64,000 nucleotides of DNA from Elysia chlorotica (Eukaryota > Mollusca > Gastropoda > Plakobranchidae). Shown in pieces: positions 24,701 to 35,639 of the stretch. Each line of letters begins with the position of its first letter. Position 1 is the first letter of the stretch. The DNA lies in assembly GCA_003991915.1 (NCBI GenBank), contig RQTK01000157.1, positions 160,474 through 224,473 of the forward strand. Direction: 5' to 3'. Made by a program: the position numbers and the translations under genes. The notes beneath the pieces are model-generated. The model was not told the origin of the DNA, did not search any database, and worked only from the letters and a program-made list of their open reading frames with translations.

Positions 24701-27700
24701 GTCTGGATCGGTGTCCGCATGTGAAGGGCTGAGACTCAAGTCTTGGTATCCTCACTCTGATTTTGGGTGGCAGCATGTTATATTGTCTTGGGATACATTT
24801 GCTCTATTATCCAAGGTGCAGATTATTGGTGTCAGAAACCAACAAACCAAACAAAACTAAAGCATCTTGTACTACACTACTTACCTCTCTCTAATTCCCC
24901 AAAAAGGTTGCGGTTTCTCTCTTGAATGGAGACTTCTATGCCTTCAGTTACATTATCCTCAATTGAAAAAGAAAAAGATAAAGAAAACTCCGTTGAAAAA
25001 AAAAATTAGGCATATGCAAAGGAATAAAAAAAATGTAAAGCAACAACAACAACAAAACTGTCTTTGCCATAACAAAACAAAGGCGGTATGAAGAAGAGCA
25101 AATAAATAATGAATATAATTGTCCTTAGAGGAAGAGATGGATTTAAGAAATGACTTGGCTTTCAGTAAAACTGATATATAAAATCCATTTATTTCAAAAG
25201 TTAGAGTTCTTTGTGTCAGAGACATTTTCAATTGCCATGACAGGGTTATTAGAAAATTGAAGAGTAATATGGTTTTAAAATGGCTGTATTCCACAATTAT
25301 TATATTTGCTTTTAAATTGCTTTGCATTCAGTGGCTTTTTCACATAGTTAAAAAAGCAATCTACATTGTATGTCTAAGCGACATGGGGAATTCGAGAACA
25401 TACAATGTACATGGATAGGCACCTTGTCATAAAAAAATCTGTATATGCCATTGAGTGGTTAAAAACTATCATTTGAAAAAAAGATAAGTGAAGAGGTCAC
25501 AATATTCACTCACTGCTGTTGACTTTAGACAGGCAAGCTTCTCTCGTGGAGTTTGAAGAGATCCCAGATTTGCCAGCTCAACCACCTGCAAAAAACAGCA
25601 ACCCCCAAAAAAGGCAATGAAAAAAACCCAACTACAAAACAACTATATATGTCAGGTATGAGAAGCAACTTTTTTTACAATTCAAAAAGACATACATGAA
25701 ATCCTGTGTATCAAAATTACCTTAGTATGTTAATGAAAACTATAAATTGTACCAAAATACAGTGTTTACATTTTTAATTGAGAGAAACAGTGATGCTATA
25801 CTTTATTAATCAGATACACGTTTTTAATAAGAGAAATAAAGGACTGATGATGTTCTGATTTTTATCCTCTTATCACCCCCCCCCCCCCCCAAAGTAAAAC
25901 AGTAAAATCTATGTATCTATTTAAAGGTGAGATGAAAAAAGAAACATTTTTGTGTTTTTAAAGAATTAGGTATGCAGAGTCAAACTTTATAACTCCATAT
26001 TTATAAATTAGTCAAAACCTGCTCAATACCCTCTAACACATACATTTTGTGAAAAGGGTGTATTTTTTCAATAATTAACATACTTTACATCATTTAAAAG
26101 CTAATATTGATACACATAAAAACATCACAATGGGCAGCGAGGCTTTTTTCATCTAACACCCTCATTTGTAACAAAAATTAGAAAAGGCTCTCACTGCAAC
26201 AGGTAGGGGACAACAAAATTCTTCCTTGACTCCAATGTCTTGGGGGTTCACTTTGTTTAACTTTTGACATTTTGACAGAAGCAGCTGATCATCTTGAGAA
26301 AAGCGTTGTCTGATCACAGGAAATACTTTGAAGTACACAGCATCCATCATATAGCTGAAAAATTCAAATTAATTTTAATACATCTCTAAAAAAAAAAAGA
26401 ACACACCATGAAATATAACATCTCCACCTAGTGCAATTACTACTACTATTATTTTTTTTTCATAGCTATTAATAGTATGATATTATTATTATTACCATCA
26501 TTATTATGATTATTATTTTGATTATTATCAGTGTCAGTATTATTGTTGATGTGTAATAATTACATGAACAGGGATACCATCAGGCCTGACAAATTTTTCA
26601 GAACTTAGGTGGTGGGGAAAGAGAGGGGAATGAGGATCAGCATGAGGTGTGAATTTTCAAGATTTTTGTAGATAGGCTCTGAGAAGTGATAAATGTTTAC
26701 ATTCATTAAAGGAAATAGATGTATTACATAAACATACATTTGCAGGTAAACAAAATGGACAACAAATTTTCTTTTTTACCGGATTGCAGTAAATAAATGA
26801 TAACAATTATACCGTTTATTTATAGAGCACCACATTTAATTAACTCAGCTCATGGCGCTTTTTACACATTAAAATTTAATTTAAAAAAGAATATATCAAC
26901 TTCAGTGCTGATATCCATAAAATATATTTTATATAATATATAATATAATTAAAATTTAATAAACAATCACAAGAGATGTTTCTCAAGTTTCGGAATCGAA
27001 TTGATTTTCACTTTTAAAATTATGCCAAAATATGCGAGGTGTGACCCTGGAAATATGCGGTTTACATTGTTGAGTTTGGACATAAACTCTCATAAGGTGG
27101 TTGAAAAAAACAAACCAAAAACCAAACCCAATGGTCTTCGTCACTGTAGATCTAGGGTTTGGGCGAGCAATGAAGGCTGAACGGCACATAATAACGAGTC
27201 TTTTTTTATAGGAAAAATAAATATGGTGGCGTGGCAACTTTCTGAAATTTTCGGGAAAAGTGTTTTTAGATCATTGCACTCAGAAAGAAAGATTTCCGGA
27301 AAAGTGGCATACCTGTATGAATTTAATAGGTATAAAAACCACTGAATGATATGAATATGTTCCAAAAAAACAGCAACAGCAAACCATAGAAATTACAACA
27401 AAACTAACATTTTTGGTAATGAATTAAAATACCAGCTGTATTTGAAGGAACTGAAAAACAGAATTCTAAAATAATTATGTCTTTTTACTCACCTTTCTAT
27501 TGTTCCAGCAAGAATTTCCTTAAAACGTGAGTCAGCACTTAAGGGGAATTTTGAATTTTTGACTATGTCCTTCATAAGAATAGAAAGAAAATATCAAGTA
27601 TGAAAACATTACAATCCAAAAGTTAAAACACCCGATAACCAAGTCTGAATTGCCTCGTGATGGGTAAATTTTGTTACCTTATTTATAAATAACCTAATTC

Positions 27701-30700
27701 ATTTGTAAAAATACTAAAAATGTTTCGCAGGTTAGAGATGAGATTTTCTATGACTATTTAATGTTCTGTTTTTAACAGGAATAATATTGTTGGGGTAGGG
27801 CGTTTTATTTTTACAAACTAAAATAATTGACATAGTTGTCATACAATTTGCTATTAAAAAGTTAATTAATTATGTTTTATAAGACAAAAGAGGTGAAAGT
27901 AAGAGCTGAAATTTAGATCAAATAATTTTTTCCTCTTCTGTTATCTCTGTAAAATTCCTAGGCTTATATCAACATGCTGTAGAAACAGAATTTGATGTTG
28001 ATTTATAAAGGAAAGAAAAAAAAGGGAGGGGGGAGAGATTGGTGCTAATAAGACTACTACATTTTTTATACACATTTGCTTCAATGAATAATCCATCCGT
28101 TAAACAGGATTTAGGGGAAGTAATCGTGTTCACTATCATCAGTTTTTCTGTTTACAAAATATTCTTTGGCATGTCTTCATTTTACTTCAAGTAAGTCAAA
28201 AAAGTAAAGCAACGAGACATAATTATGTTTGCAATAGAAAGGTTGTTATGGAGGTGTATGCAAGTGAATGGGTAAGGGGTCTTTTATCAGTTTAGCATTT
28301 ACAATCTATTAATACCGTTATCCTTTAAGGATAAACAAAAACAAAACAAAAAAAGGGGAGAGGATACCCACTGCCTTCTTTATTCTGATTTCTTGACAAG
28401 CGGGCAGACAAAATGATCGATTTAAGAGAAATAATTAGGTAAAGGCGCCGAAGGAAAAAATACGTAATTTGAAAATATGTTGATATATATCAAAATGTCA
28501 ATAAATCTGCTGTCAATATAAGTGGATTATATAATGTAGTAAATACTGGAGCTTAGGTCAATTAAAGTTACATCATGAATAGTTTGGTACAAAAAAGAAC
28601 CCACTTTGAACCTTCTAGCTTGTAAAAACAATAAAACAAAGCTTGCCATAGCATGCATTTAGAGGGAAAAAATACAAGGCATTATACGGCAGCTATTCCT
28701 ACAGTTCTTGAAAGGTCCTATGATAAAAATCAAAAGCTGATCAACAGCAGAAAAGTGTAAAAACTCACAGCAAGAGCAAGAGAACTGATATCCTCAAGGC
28801 GAGCCACTGCATCATCTAAATAGTCTGGTAAAACCATGTAATGGCGACAGAAGTAGTCAATGCTGTCATCAAGGCGCAGTAGTTCCTGCAGAAATATTGT
28901 TTGTGTGCGTGTTCTTTTCTTTTTAGTTTTTTAATGTATTAGTTGAAAACAATAATAGTTACGTTTGTGTGCAAGTGTACATGAATTTTAAAAAGTGGAA
29001 AATTTGACACCAAACCATATCAATAAGTATACCTTATAGTTAGACTTGAATATTTGTTTACATATTACCTGGTATTTCAATCAAAGAAATAATTCCAAGT
29101 GCCAAACATTTCTTTTTAATGAATAGAGATGTTCTTGTTTGATTTTTCTTCTTTATTTATTAGCTTATACAAATAGAATTGCATGTAGTTGAAAATGTAA
29201 CATTATTGTATCAAAGGGGATGGTGATACTCTTACTTGTTTAAATTCAGTGAACTGCATCAAAAATCCACGGCATCTGGGATGAAAAATTTCAAGTTCTT
29301 TGTTTTTTATTTGGCATATAAAGTTTTGAATTTTATAAAGAAAAAATAATTGCGCATAAAATGTAAATAAAATCATTGTCATAATAAAAAACAAAATTAA
29401 TTGAAGCAAAAACAGGGTTAGAATGTTTATGGAAAAGAATTAAAGGAATGAAACATATAGAATATTTGGACAAATTGATTAATACACCATGTATGTTTGC
29501 TAAAGGATTAACAAGCTTAATTTTTCTACGTTATTAAAACTACTATCATACTAAATAGACTTTTTTTCCTCTGAAGGTGAAAGATCATTGCGCATCTGTT
29601 TTATGCCTGACCATTTTTAAAGCTGTAGTTAGTACACTATTGTTTAATATCATGCATCTTACTTTGTCTCTCTCAAGAGATTGTAGCTATGACTTTTTGG
29701 TATTTAAATAGGTGTTTGCTTAACAATCTATTTCCCCATTCATAAATTTAATCGCTTCATAGCGTTGGCCATGATGTCCTTCCTCACCGCTCAATCCCTT
29801 GTTAACTTCAGCGCCTCCATCACGTCCGCCACATTCGCCTAAGAAATCACATCTCTACGGCCTCAAGTTTCTTCTGAGCTTGTTTGGATACCGTCCTAGC
29901 CTCACACACATACATAAAAATGGGCTTTATGTAGAATTGTAGGACCTTTTTTCTCGTTTCCATGGAAAGAAGCTTCTTCATAATAACACATTTCATCTTT
30001 GCCTGGACCATTCTAGAAGACATTTCTGTGCTGTTTTGGCTGTCGCTTCATATCTGGGCTCAAAGGTATTTTCATTTATATTCATGAAGATACTTTAACA
30101 AAATAATTGGCCAACATTATATAAAAAAATGAATACTTACTCTGCTACTGATATTTTTGGTGTGTGAATTTGTTGATCTTTTTCACTAGTATGCCTCTCA
30201 GGAATTTTCTGTTGTTCACAAATGACATTAAAAAAAAAGAAATAGGTGGTATTGGTCACCATCCCTTGTTTTTCTTAACATAATTATTCATTATCAAGCT
30301 AATGGCTGTCTGCCCAACAATGTGGTATTGTACAGAGTTTATTGTACAAAATTTTATGGAAAAAAAAGACTGTCCTTTACAAATGCAACTCATGAATTAA
30401 TACTTTATAAATTTTCACTTTAAATTGCTTAAAATTTTGTCATTTAAGCAAACAAAATTTTTGTTTTACTTCTCCTCAGCAAAACAAAACCCCCAAATAA
30501 ATAGTCTCTAGTTCTTTGCGTACATTCAAATTAAAATCGGGTTTTCATTGACCTGATAACTTTTTAACATACCTCAAACTTTGGATCAAAGGGTCTCTCC
30601 ATAATAAGAATTTTGTACTGCTTGTAGTCCTGGGGCATACAATGGAAAACAAATACTTACTTATTACTTATAAGAAAACTTACAAAAATAATAGTAATTT

Positions 30701-33700
30701 TATGTTCATTTTTTATCTGTTTGAGTGATTGAGACAGATGACTTGAAACAATTTTTTTAAATTCATTATGTTTAAAAAAAAAAAAGTGTAACTTGTTGAA
30801 AGTATGAGCATTGACACTTTAAAAATGCTTTTCAAAATATGAAAATGTTTAAACTGTTAATTGCACATACCTTATTATAAGCTAGCTCTTCGCTGAGTAT
30901 CTTGATGTTTCTTTCTTCTGAGAAACCTTTATTTGAAAAAGAAATGTCAAAATATTTATACAAGTTAACTACTTTGTGACCTGAGGCTTAAATAGTTTAA
31001 ACTTTTTGGTCATTATCTTTCTCTATTTGCTTGATGCATATACTACACATCTGGTACTGTTTTCTTAATAAAGACAATAACTTTTTCTTTTAAAGTTAAG
31101 AGCTACCTTAGCAGTGGTGTAAAATAAGAAAAAACACCTGACGCTCTGTTTCATATGCAGACATATAAAGACATAATATAATATGCTGCTTTTGCCAAAT
31201 ATGGCATACTCAACATAACCAGTGTACAGATTTATAACCTAGTATTCATATTGATTGTGAAAAGCTTAAAGGTATTTCTTAGTCAGACAATAAAGATTAT
31301 AATATTTGTGTGTGTGTGTGTGTGAAAACCATTGCTGAAAATCATACCATGTATGACGAGTATTCAGTCAAATAGTGCAACAAATATTCCTGTGGTTGTT
31401 TTTGTTGTATAATGTCTTGCTTTTGAGTAAATGCAGTATAGTTATGTGCCAATCATACGAAACAAGACTATTTGCGGTTGCTAGTTAGTCACCGGAAAAA
31501 ATTGAGCTAGGTTTGTGAAATAATTGCATTATTTCACAGTAAGTTCAAAATTTATTTTATTATTTTGTGCCCTGGTTTCAGATGAAGTACTTCTTGAGAA
31601 AGTCTTAACGAAAACTAGACTCATTTTGTGAGATCTTTCAACATTTGATTTGTGCAAATCATACCGAGCACAATAAGAGCTAGTAAGCATCAACTAATAA
31701 TTAAAAAATGTGTTATGCTAATTTTTGCTATTTTTCCAGAAAACTAATTTCCTACTTACCCACTGGACACACAAAATCAAGGACTAAAACTAAACATAAA
31801 ATAGCACAACACTATTTGTCAACAATAGCTTTAAAAAAAAAGAGTAAATATTGACTTGCTTCTTTTTAACTTGACATGAATAAAATTGGATACATAAAAA
31901 CTTCAAATTACATTTTGCATTTGAAGTCTCATTTATCTGAATCTTAATTGTGCAGAATTTACTGTACCTTGCAATGTTGTAAAATATTGATAATCATCTG
32001 AGAGCTTCAAAGTTTTACAGTTTGAAGAATGTGTTGTCATATATTGCCTGGAGGAAAAAAGTATATTGAACATTAACACAATTTTAATAATAATAATATG
32101 CAATTGGTTACTTAACATACAAAAACATCAGCTATTCCATATTGCAAAGGGGTCATGAGACCATCTGACAATTTAAAGCATGGGGGACCAGGATCTCTAC
32201 ATCAGGGGAGCACAGTAGCCCTGGGGTAGAACATTTGCTTCCGACGCGGGAGGTTCATGGATAGAGCCCTGTTCTGGCAATGTTGTATCCTACTAGTTGT
32301 GTCGGTGTCAGTATAATGTGACCGACCCCACAGATTCATGGTATATCTGAACTTCGTCTGTGTGGCACCAAAGAAACATTTCAGACATACGCCTTGGGGC
32401 CCGTCTACAAAAGAGCCTATATAGTGCTCTCGTTGGATGCTAAGCAAAAAGAAACAAAGAAACAAACCTCAACATTAGCTGGTGACATTATACCGACACC
32501 AACCCAAACAGAAAGAAACAAGTATATGTCGGATCGTAAATCAAATCATGGACTTTTCAATTAGAGCTTGCGCACCTTAAAATAACTTTACTTCAGCAAT
32601 TGTGAATACATTTCCAGATTCAATTATGAACTGGAATTGGCAAAGCACATTATGCTTACAGATGCGAATTATCTGTCATAGAAAAACCCTCAAAATAGTA
32701 AGTGAACATGATTACTAATAAAAAAGATAGGCCTGCATTCTACACTGTCTAATAAAATTAACAAAGGGGAAAAAAATAAATCTTATATGAATGTTTTCGA
32801 ACAGTCATACCCCTTGAAATATGGAGACGGGCGGAGTATATGGGTCTCTGAAAAAAAAAATAAATAAAGACATAGCATCTATAGAATAATATATATGTAA
32901 TGTTGAAAATATTTGTAAAATAAAAAAAAAATAAAGTGAATTAAAAAAATGAAACAAAATAGTACAAATTATTTTTTTTGCAGCAAACAATAATTTCTTT
33001 TAAAATAATATCAATAATTTAAAGATATATTAGTCTAGATAATAAATCAAAAGAAATATTTCACTTAAGAAAAACACAAATTTTTATCCATAGGCTAAAT
33101 GAAAATAATTTTTCAATATGTGATAACTATAAATACCAACAAAACTTTGAATCTTAAATGAATCCGAAATGTTATTACAATTTGTAAACATCAAAACAAT
33201 GAATCTCATAGCTTTAACTTGATAGGGCAATATTAGGAATCTGGTGATTCAAAGAGAAAGAGCTTCACTCTGTAACATTTGCTTAGTCTAACAGACCAAC
33301 CAAAGAGCCTGAACGCTTTAATATTTGTACAATTAAGGCACTTACCGACAAAACCAGGGGATATAAGGTTTGGTTTCAAAGACTGAGACTGTGGAACGCA
33401 GAGAATATAGCAGCATTCTTGGGCTCTCTCATACATGTCCACGTATTTAGTCTGTAAAATGAGCAAAGAAAAGCTATGTTGAGTTGAGTTAGTTTAACGT
33501 TCAACGTCAGCACTATACAAGCTATATTGAGGACAGACCCAAAGACTGACGTCTGACAATTTTGTGTGACTTGCGTCATAAAGTTGTGGAACACACACTA
33601 GGCATTTCCATTTATGTCATAAAGACAATAATTTTTTTTCATGTATATCGAAATAGTATCAAATATACAAATATCTAATCTAGACTAGATCTAGATTTCT

Positions 33701-33813
33701 AACTTGAATTAGAATCTAGATCTACATAAAACCCTTACTTAAAGTTAGATCTAGATTACCTGTAAGGCATTATAGAAGGGGTTGATTTCCAATTCGTCCA
33801 CTTCAGATGCCAT
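18717..33813 (-). CDS. VPS9-domain protein like the N-terminal half of ANKRD27/VARP, 19 exons
   Basis: Probable Rab5/Rab21-type guanine-nucleotide exchange factor of endosomes. Exons: 33760-33813, 33346-33451, 32811-32847, 31968-32047, 30871-30926, 30573-30629, 30141-30208, 29236-29275, 28769-28885, 27493-27569, 26195-26354, 25514-25585, 24885-24957, 23843-23892, 23101-23204, 22564-22654, 21413-21683, 19205-19277 and 18717-18777. All phases join, giving 548 aa. The N-terminus (LEINPFYNALQ, then YILCVPQSQSL and ETHILRPSPYFKG) follows the VARP N-terminal pattern. The VPS9 region (about residues 231-410) shows NPQDIGVKEEF, TPREKLACL, DDLIPIL, FYIENF and DDLGFCLVSFKAAVQYM. The tail after residue 415 is Ser-rich with a coiled-coil-like stretch (SQSRLERQLSRISGVLSKTVEEM) and ends DDFDQPFGKQT. 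VARP normally continues into ankyrin repeats; here a stop follows instead. VARP similarity is from memory; GEF activity is inferred. Confidence 0.82.
19376..19560. repeat. Host intron segment, direct repeat copy A
   Basis: About 185 bp beginning ACGTTTTTTG and including GGTTAAGGAACAGTTCAAAC, repeated with about 90 percent identity at 20903-21085. The pair brackets the Ty3/gypsy remnant inside one intron of the VARP-like gene. Confidence 0.85.
19612..20208 (-). mobile_element. LTR of a Ty3/gypsy-like retroelement
   Basis: About 597 bp with terminal inverted TGTAAC...GTTACA ends. On the minus strand a polypurine tract, AAGTGGGGGGATG, abuts its 5' edge, which identifies it as a 3' LTR in minus orientation. 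No second LTR is present. Confidence 0.75.
20209..20904 (-). pseudogene. Ty3/gypsy retroelement remnant (RT RNase H region)
   Basis: The minus-strand frame 20674-20904 reads as the RNase H part of a gypsy polyprotein (DASDIGLGA, PVAYASRKLL, YSVMERECL). It continues after an in-frame TAG at 20674-20676 to about 20524 (MRWVLAMQS, HIKGKDNVGADFLSR). Integrase, protease and gag are missing, and about 300 bp later comes the polypurine tract. It is a dead fragment within an intron of the VARP-like gene. Confidence 0.85.
20903..21085. repeat. Host intron segment, direct repeat copy B
   Basis: Second copy of the 19376-19560 segment. It starts exactly where the retroelement reading frame breaks off, marking a rearrangement junction. 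Confidence 0.85.
21940..22345. repeat. Intronic minisatellite resembling the adjacent exon edge
   Basis: About six degenerate units of roughly 55-80 bp, each built on GCATCTAGACTAATCTGTGAGGATAAAC plus a GT-rich stretch (starts near 21947, 22023, 22102, 22179, 22232 and 22289). The core also matches the start of the VARP-like exon and its acceptor at 21674-21700. Confidence 0.75.
24670..24858 (+). mobile_element. tRNA-derived SINE, diverged copy
   Basis: Contains GATCGGTGTC, GGGCTGAGACTCAAGTC, GGTGGCAGCATGTTATATTGTC and a tail ending in CCAACAAACC, in the order seen in the best copy at 34452-34709. Confidence 0.65.
26740..27310 (-). repeat. Unclassified interspersed repeat, copy in VARP-like intron
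   Basis: Shares blocks with 41870-42175 (opposite orientation) and 6260-6500: a TCACTGTAGATCTAGG block, AAAAATAAATA then GCGTGGCAA, GAAATTTT..GGAAAAGTGTTTT, and CTCAGAAAGAAAGATTTC. No coding capacity or terminal repeats were recognised. Confidence 0.6.
29770..30060 (-). pseudogene. LINE reverse-transcriptase fragment
   Basis: Minus-strand reading MVQAKMKCVIMKKLLSM, METRKKVLQFYIKPIFMY, then SKQAQKKLEAVEM and FLRRMW matches the C-terminal side of non-LTR retrotransposon reverse transcriptases. Stops and frame changes are present. It lies in the VARP-like intron between exons 29236-29275 and 30141-30208. Confidence 0.75.
32205..32467 (+). mobile_element. tRNA-derived SINE, full-length
   Basis: tRNA-like head (CCTGGGGTAGAACATTTGC as A-box region), shared GTCGGTGTCAGTATAATGTG block, GCCTATATAGTGCT and a tail rich in AAACAAA. 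It sits in the VARP-like intron 3. Confidence 0.75.
33480..33578 (-). mobile_element. tRNA-derived SINE, tail fragment
   Basis: Reverse complement of the SINE 3' part: TTTAACGTTCAACGTCAGCACTATA...GACTGACGTCTGACAATTTT. No tRNA head is seen. Confidence 0.7.
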
Positions 33814-34409
33814 CTCTGATTGTTTTAGATCAAGAGATATACAGTATAGACAGGGGACGAGTAAATCAAATTTATATTTCCAATTGAATTAGTCTCAAAT
33901 TACTTGATAAGAAAGCGTGAGTGAGAAATCTGTTTAAAGGTCTGTGTACATTAACTCTAAGACTAATCTCAACATGACATTAGATACAAAGAAAGACCAC
34001 TCTTAATTTGTTTACATTATTCTGTTTGGTAATTATTGGCCTTTCATAAACATCATGGCGCGAATGGATTAGACCACTAGTGGCAGTATGTAAGTAGATA
34101 GGAATAGTACTGCAAGCGTTCTAAATGAAATACTTTTCGATACAATAAATATCGTGCAAATTCAATCTGTCTTGTTTTAGACAGTTAGTATATTTAGATC
34201 TAGATTATATCAGCTTATCTGTTTCAGTGCCTGTCTTCATCTGTCTTTCTCCATCTGGCTTAGATTCTACATCATAATCATATCTGACTGCCTCAGATTC
34301 CTTGTCAATTTCTGTCTCCCTTACTCTTAGTGCCTATAGAAAAATCATTCGATATCAATGTCCAGTCTATAGATATGTTTGTCTCAGTGTTTCTCCTTGT
34401 ATAAGAACT

Positions 34410-34415
<6 letters not shown>

Positions 34416-34451
<36 letters not shown>
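34416..34451 (+). repeat. (CT)n microsatellite
   Basis: Perfect CT dinucleotide run immediately before a SINE copy. Further CT runs at 34710-34728 and 35239-35262 follow SINE tails. Confidence 0.9.
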
Positions 34452-34453
<2 letters not shown>

Positions 34454-34709
34454 GGGGCGCGGTGGTCCAGGGGTAGAACATCGGCTTCCGACGCAAAAGG
34501 TCCCGAGTTCGAATCCTGGCTGTTGCGTTCCCTACTGGTTGGGTCGGTGTCAGTATAATGTGACCGGCTGAGACAGGAGTCATGGTATCCCCGCCCTGTC
34601 TCGTGTGTGGCAGCACATAAAATTGTCAGACCTCCGTCTTGGGCACCGTCCACAATACATCCTATATAGTGCTGCTGTTGGACGTTAAACCAACCCAACC
34701 CAACCAACC
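34452..34709 (+). mobile_element. tRNA-derived SINE, best preserved copy
   Basis: Pol III type promoter in a tRNA-like head: A box in GTGGTCCAGGGGTAGAAC and B box GAGTTCGAATCC. Then the family blocks GGTCGGTGTCAGTATAATGT, GGCTGAGACAGGAGTCATGG, GTGTGGCAGCACATAAAATT, CTATATAGTGCTGCTGTTGG and ACGTTAAACCAACCC. Used here as reference for the other copies. Confidence 0.88.
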
Positions 34710-34741
34710 TCTCTCTCTCTCTCTCTCCCTTATTCTCTCAT

Positions 34742-34999
34742 CTTTTGTGGGGCAAACTGAAGAAAGTGGTAGAGTGTTGTTCTCCCAATTGGGAGTTTTA
34801 AACCCATGCTAGGTCAATATTTTTCTGGCCTGATGTTGCCTACTGTTTGGGTCAGGTATATTACCAGCTGAGACAGAAGTCAAAATTAATCTGTGTTGCA
34901 GCACATAAAACTATCAGATTAAAGTCTTGCTTAGAACTCTTGGGCCCTTACACAATATAGCCTATAGCTAGTGCTGATGGACGTTTAAAACCCACCATC
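34742..34999 (+). mobile_element. tRNA-derived SINE, diverged copy
   Basis: Recognisable GCTGAGACAGAAGTC, GTTGCAGCACATAAAACTAT and CTAGTGCTGATGGACG blocks in the same order as the neighbouring copies. The tRNA head is worn. Confidence 0.7.
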
Positions 35000-35002
35000 T
35001 CT

Positions 35003-35243
35003 GTCTGCTTCTAGGGTTAGAACATTGGCTTCCGACGCAAAAAGCTTGTGGTTCGAGCCCTGGCAATTTCGCTCCCTACTGGTTGGGTTGTTGTCAATGT
35101 GACAGGAGACAGGAGTCATGGTATGCCCGCCCTGTCTCGTGTGTGGCAACGCTTAAAATTGTCAGACGTCAGTCTTGGGGCCTGTCCACTATATATATAG
35201 CCTATATAGTTCTGATGTTGGATGTTAAACCAACTCAACTCTC
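35003..35243 (+). mobile_element. tRNA-derived SINE copy
   Basis: Head with GGGTTAGAACATTGGCTTCC and B box GTGGTTCGAGCCC, then GAGACAGGAGTCATGGTATG, AAATTGTCAGACGTCAGTC and GATGTTAAACCAACTC. A small deletion removes part of the middle block. Confidence 0.82.
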
Positions 35244-35639
35244 TCTCTGTCTCTCTCTCTCTTGCAATGATCATTAACCACCTGCGTGCTATTGGGTTGC
35301 ATTCGACCCCTATTTCAGAGGTAATAATGCAAATGTGTATAAATGTCCAATACTGCAAATGTCTGTCCACTCTCATTCACTGGTTCAAATCATCTTTGAC
35401 TCTGCCACTTTCAGAAAATAATTCATTATAGTTTGACTAAAAGATAAATATATATAAATATCATAGACGCCGTGCTCTATGGGTACATCATTTAAAAAAA
35501 AATTACCTGAGCGCTCACTTGGTTAATATGAATGTTTTTGATGATTTTTTCTTTAACTCCCATAAAATTATTATGTTAAAATCCCTTTTTGTTTTTCAGA
35601 ATTTTCTCCCTAAGCCAGGTCCAAATATAACCTTAGACA

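Larger units (their letters stand above)
33814..35599. other. Divergent spacer between VARP-like gene and TWNK
   Basis: Holds the promoters of both genes, not individually recognised, plus three consecutive SINE copies (34452-35243) and CT microsatellites. TCTAGATC-type motifs cluster at 33680-33770, just inside the VARP-like first intron. Confidence 0.5.

Noticed and set aside
34452..34530. Functional tRNA gene
   Set aside because: A/B boxes are present, but the sequence does not close a clean cloverleaf and continues into the shared SINE body.
34305..34707. Arg/Glu-rich minus-strand frames
   Set aside because: They read through a CT microsatellite and a SINE.
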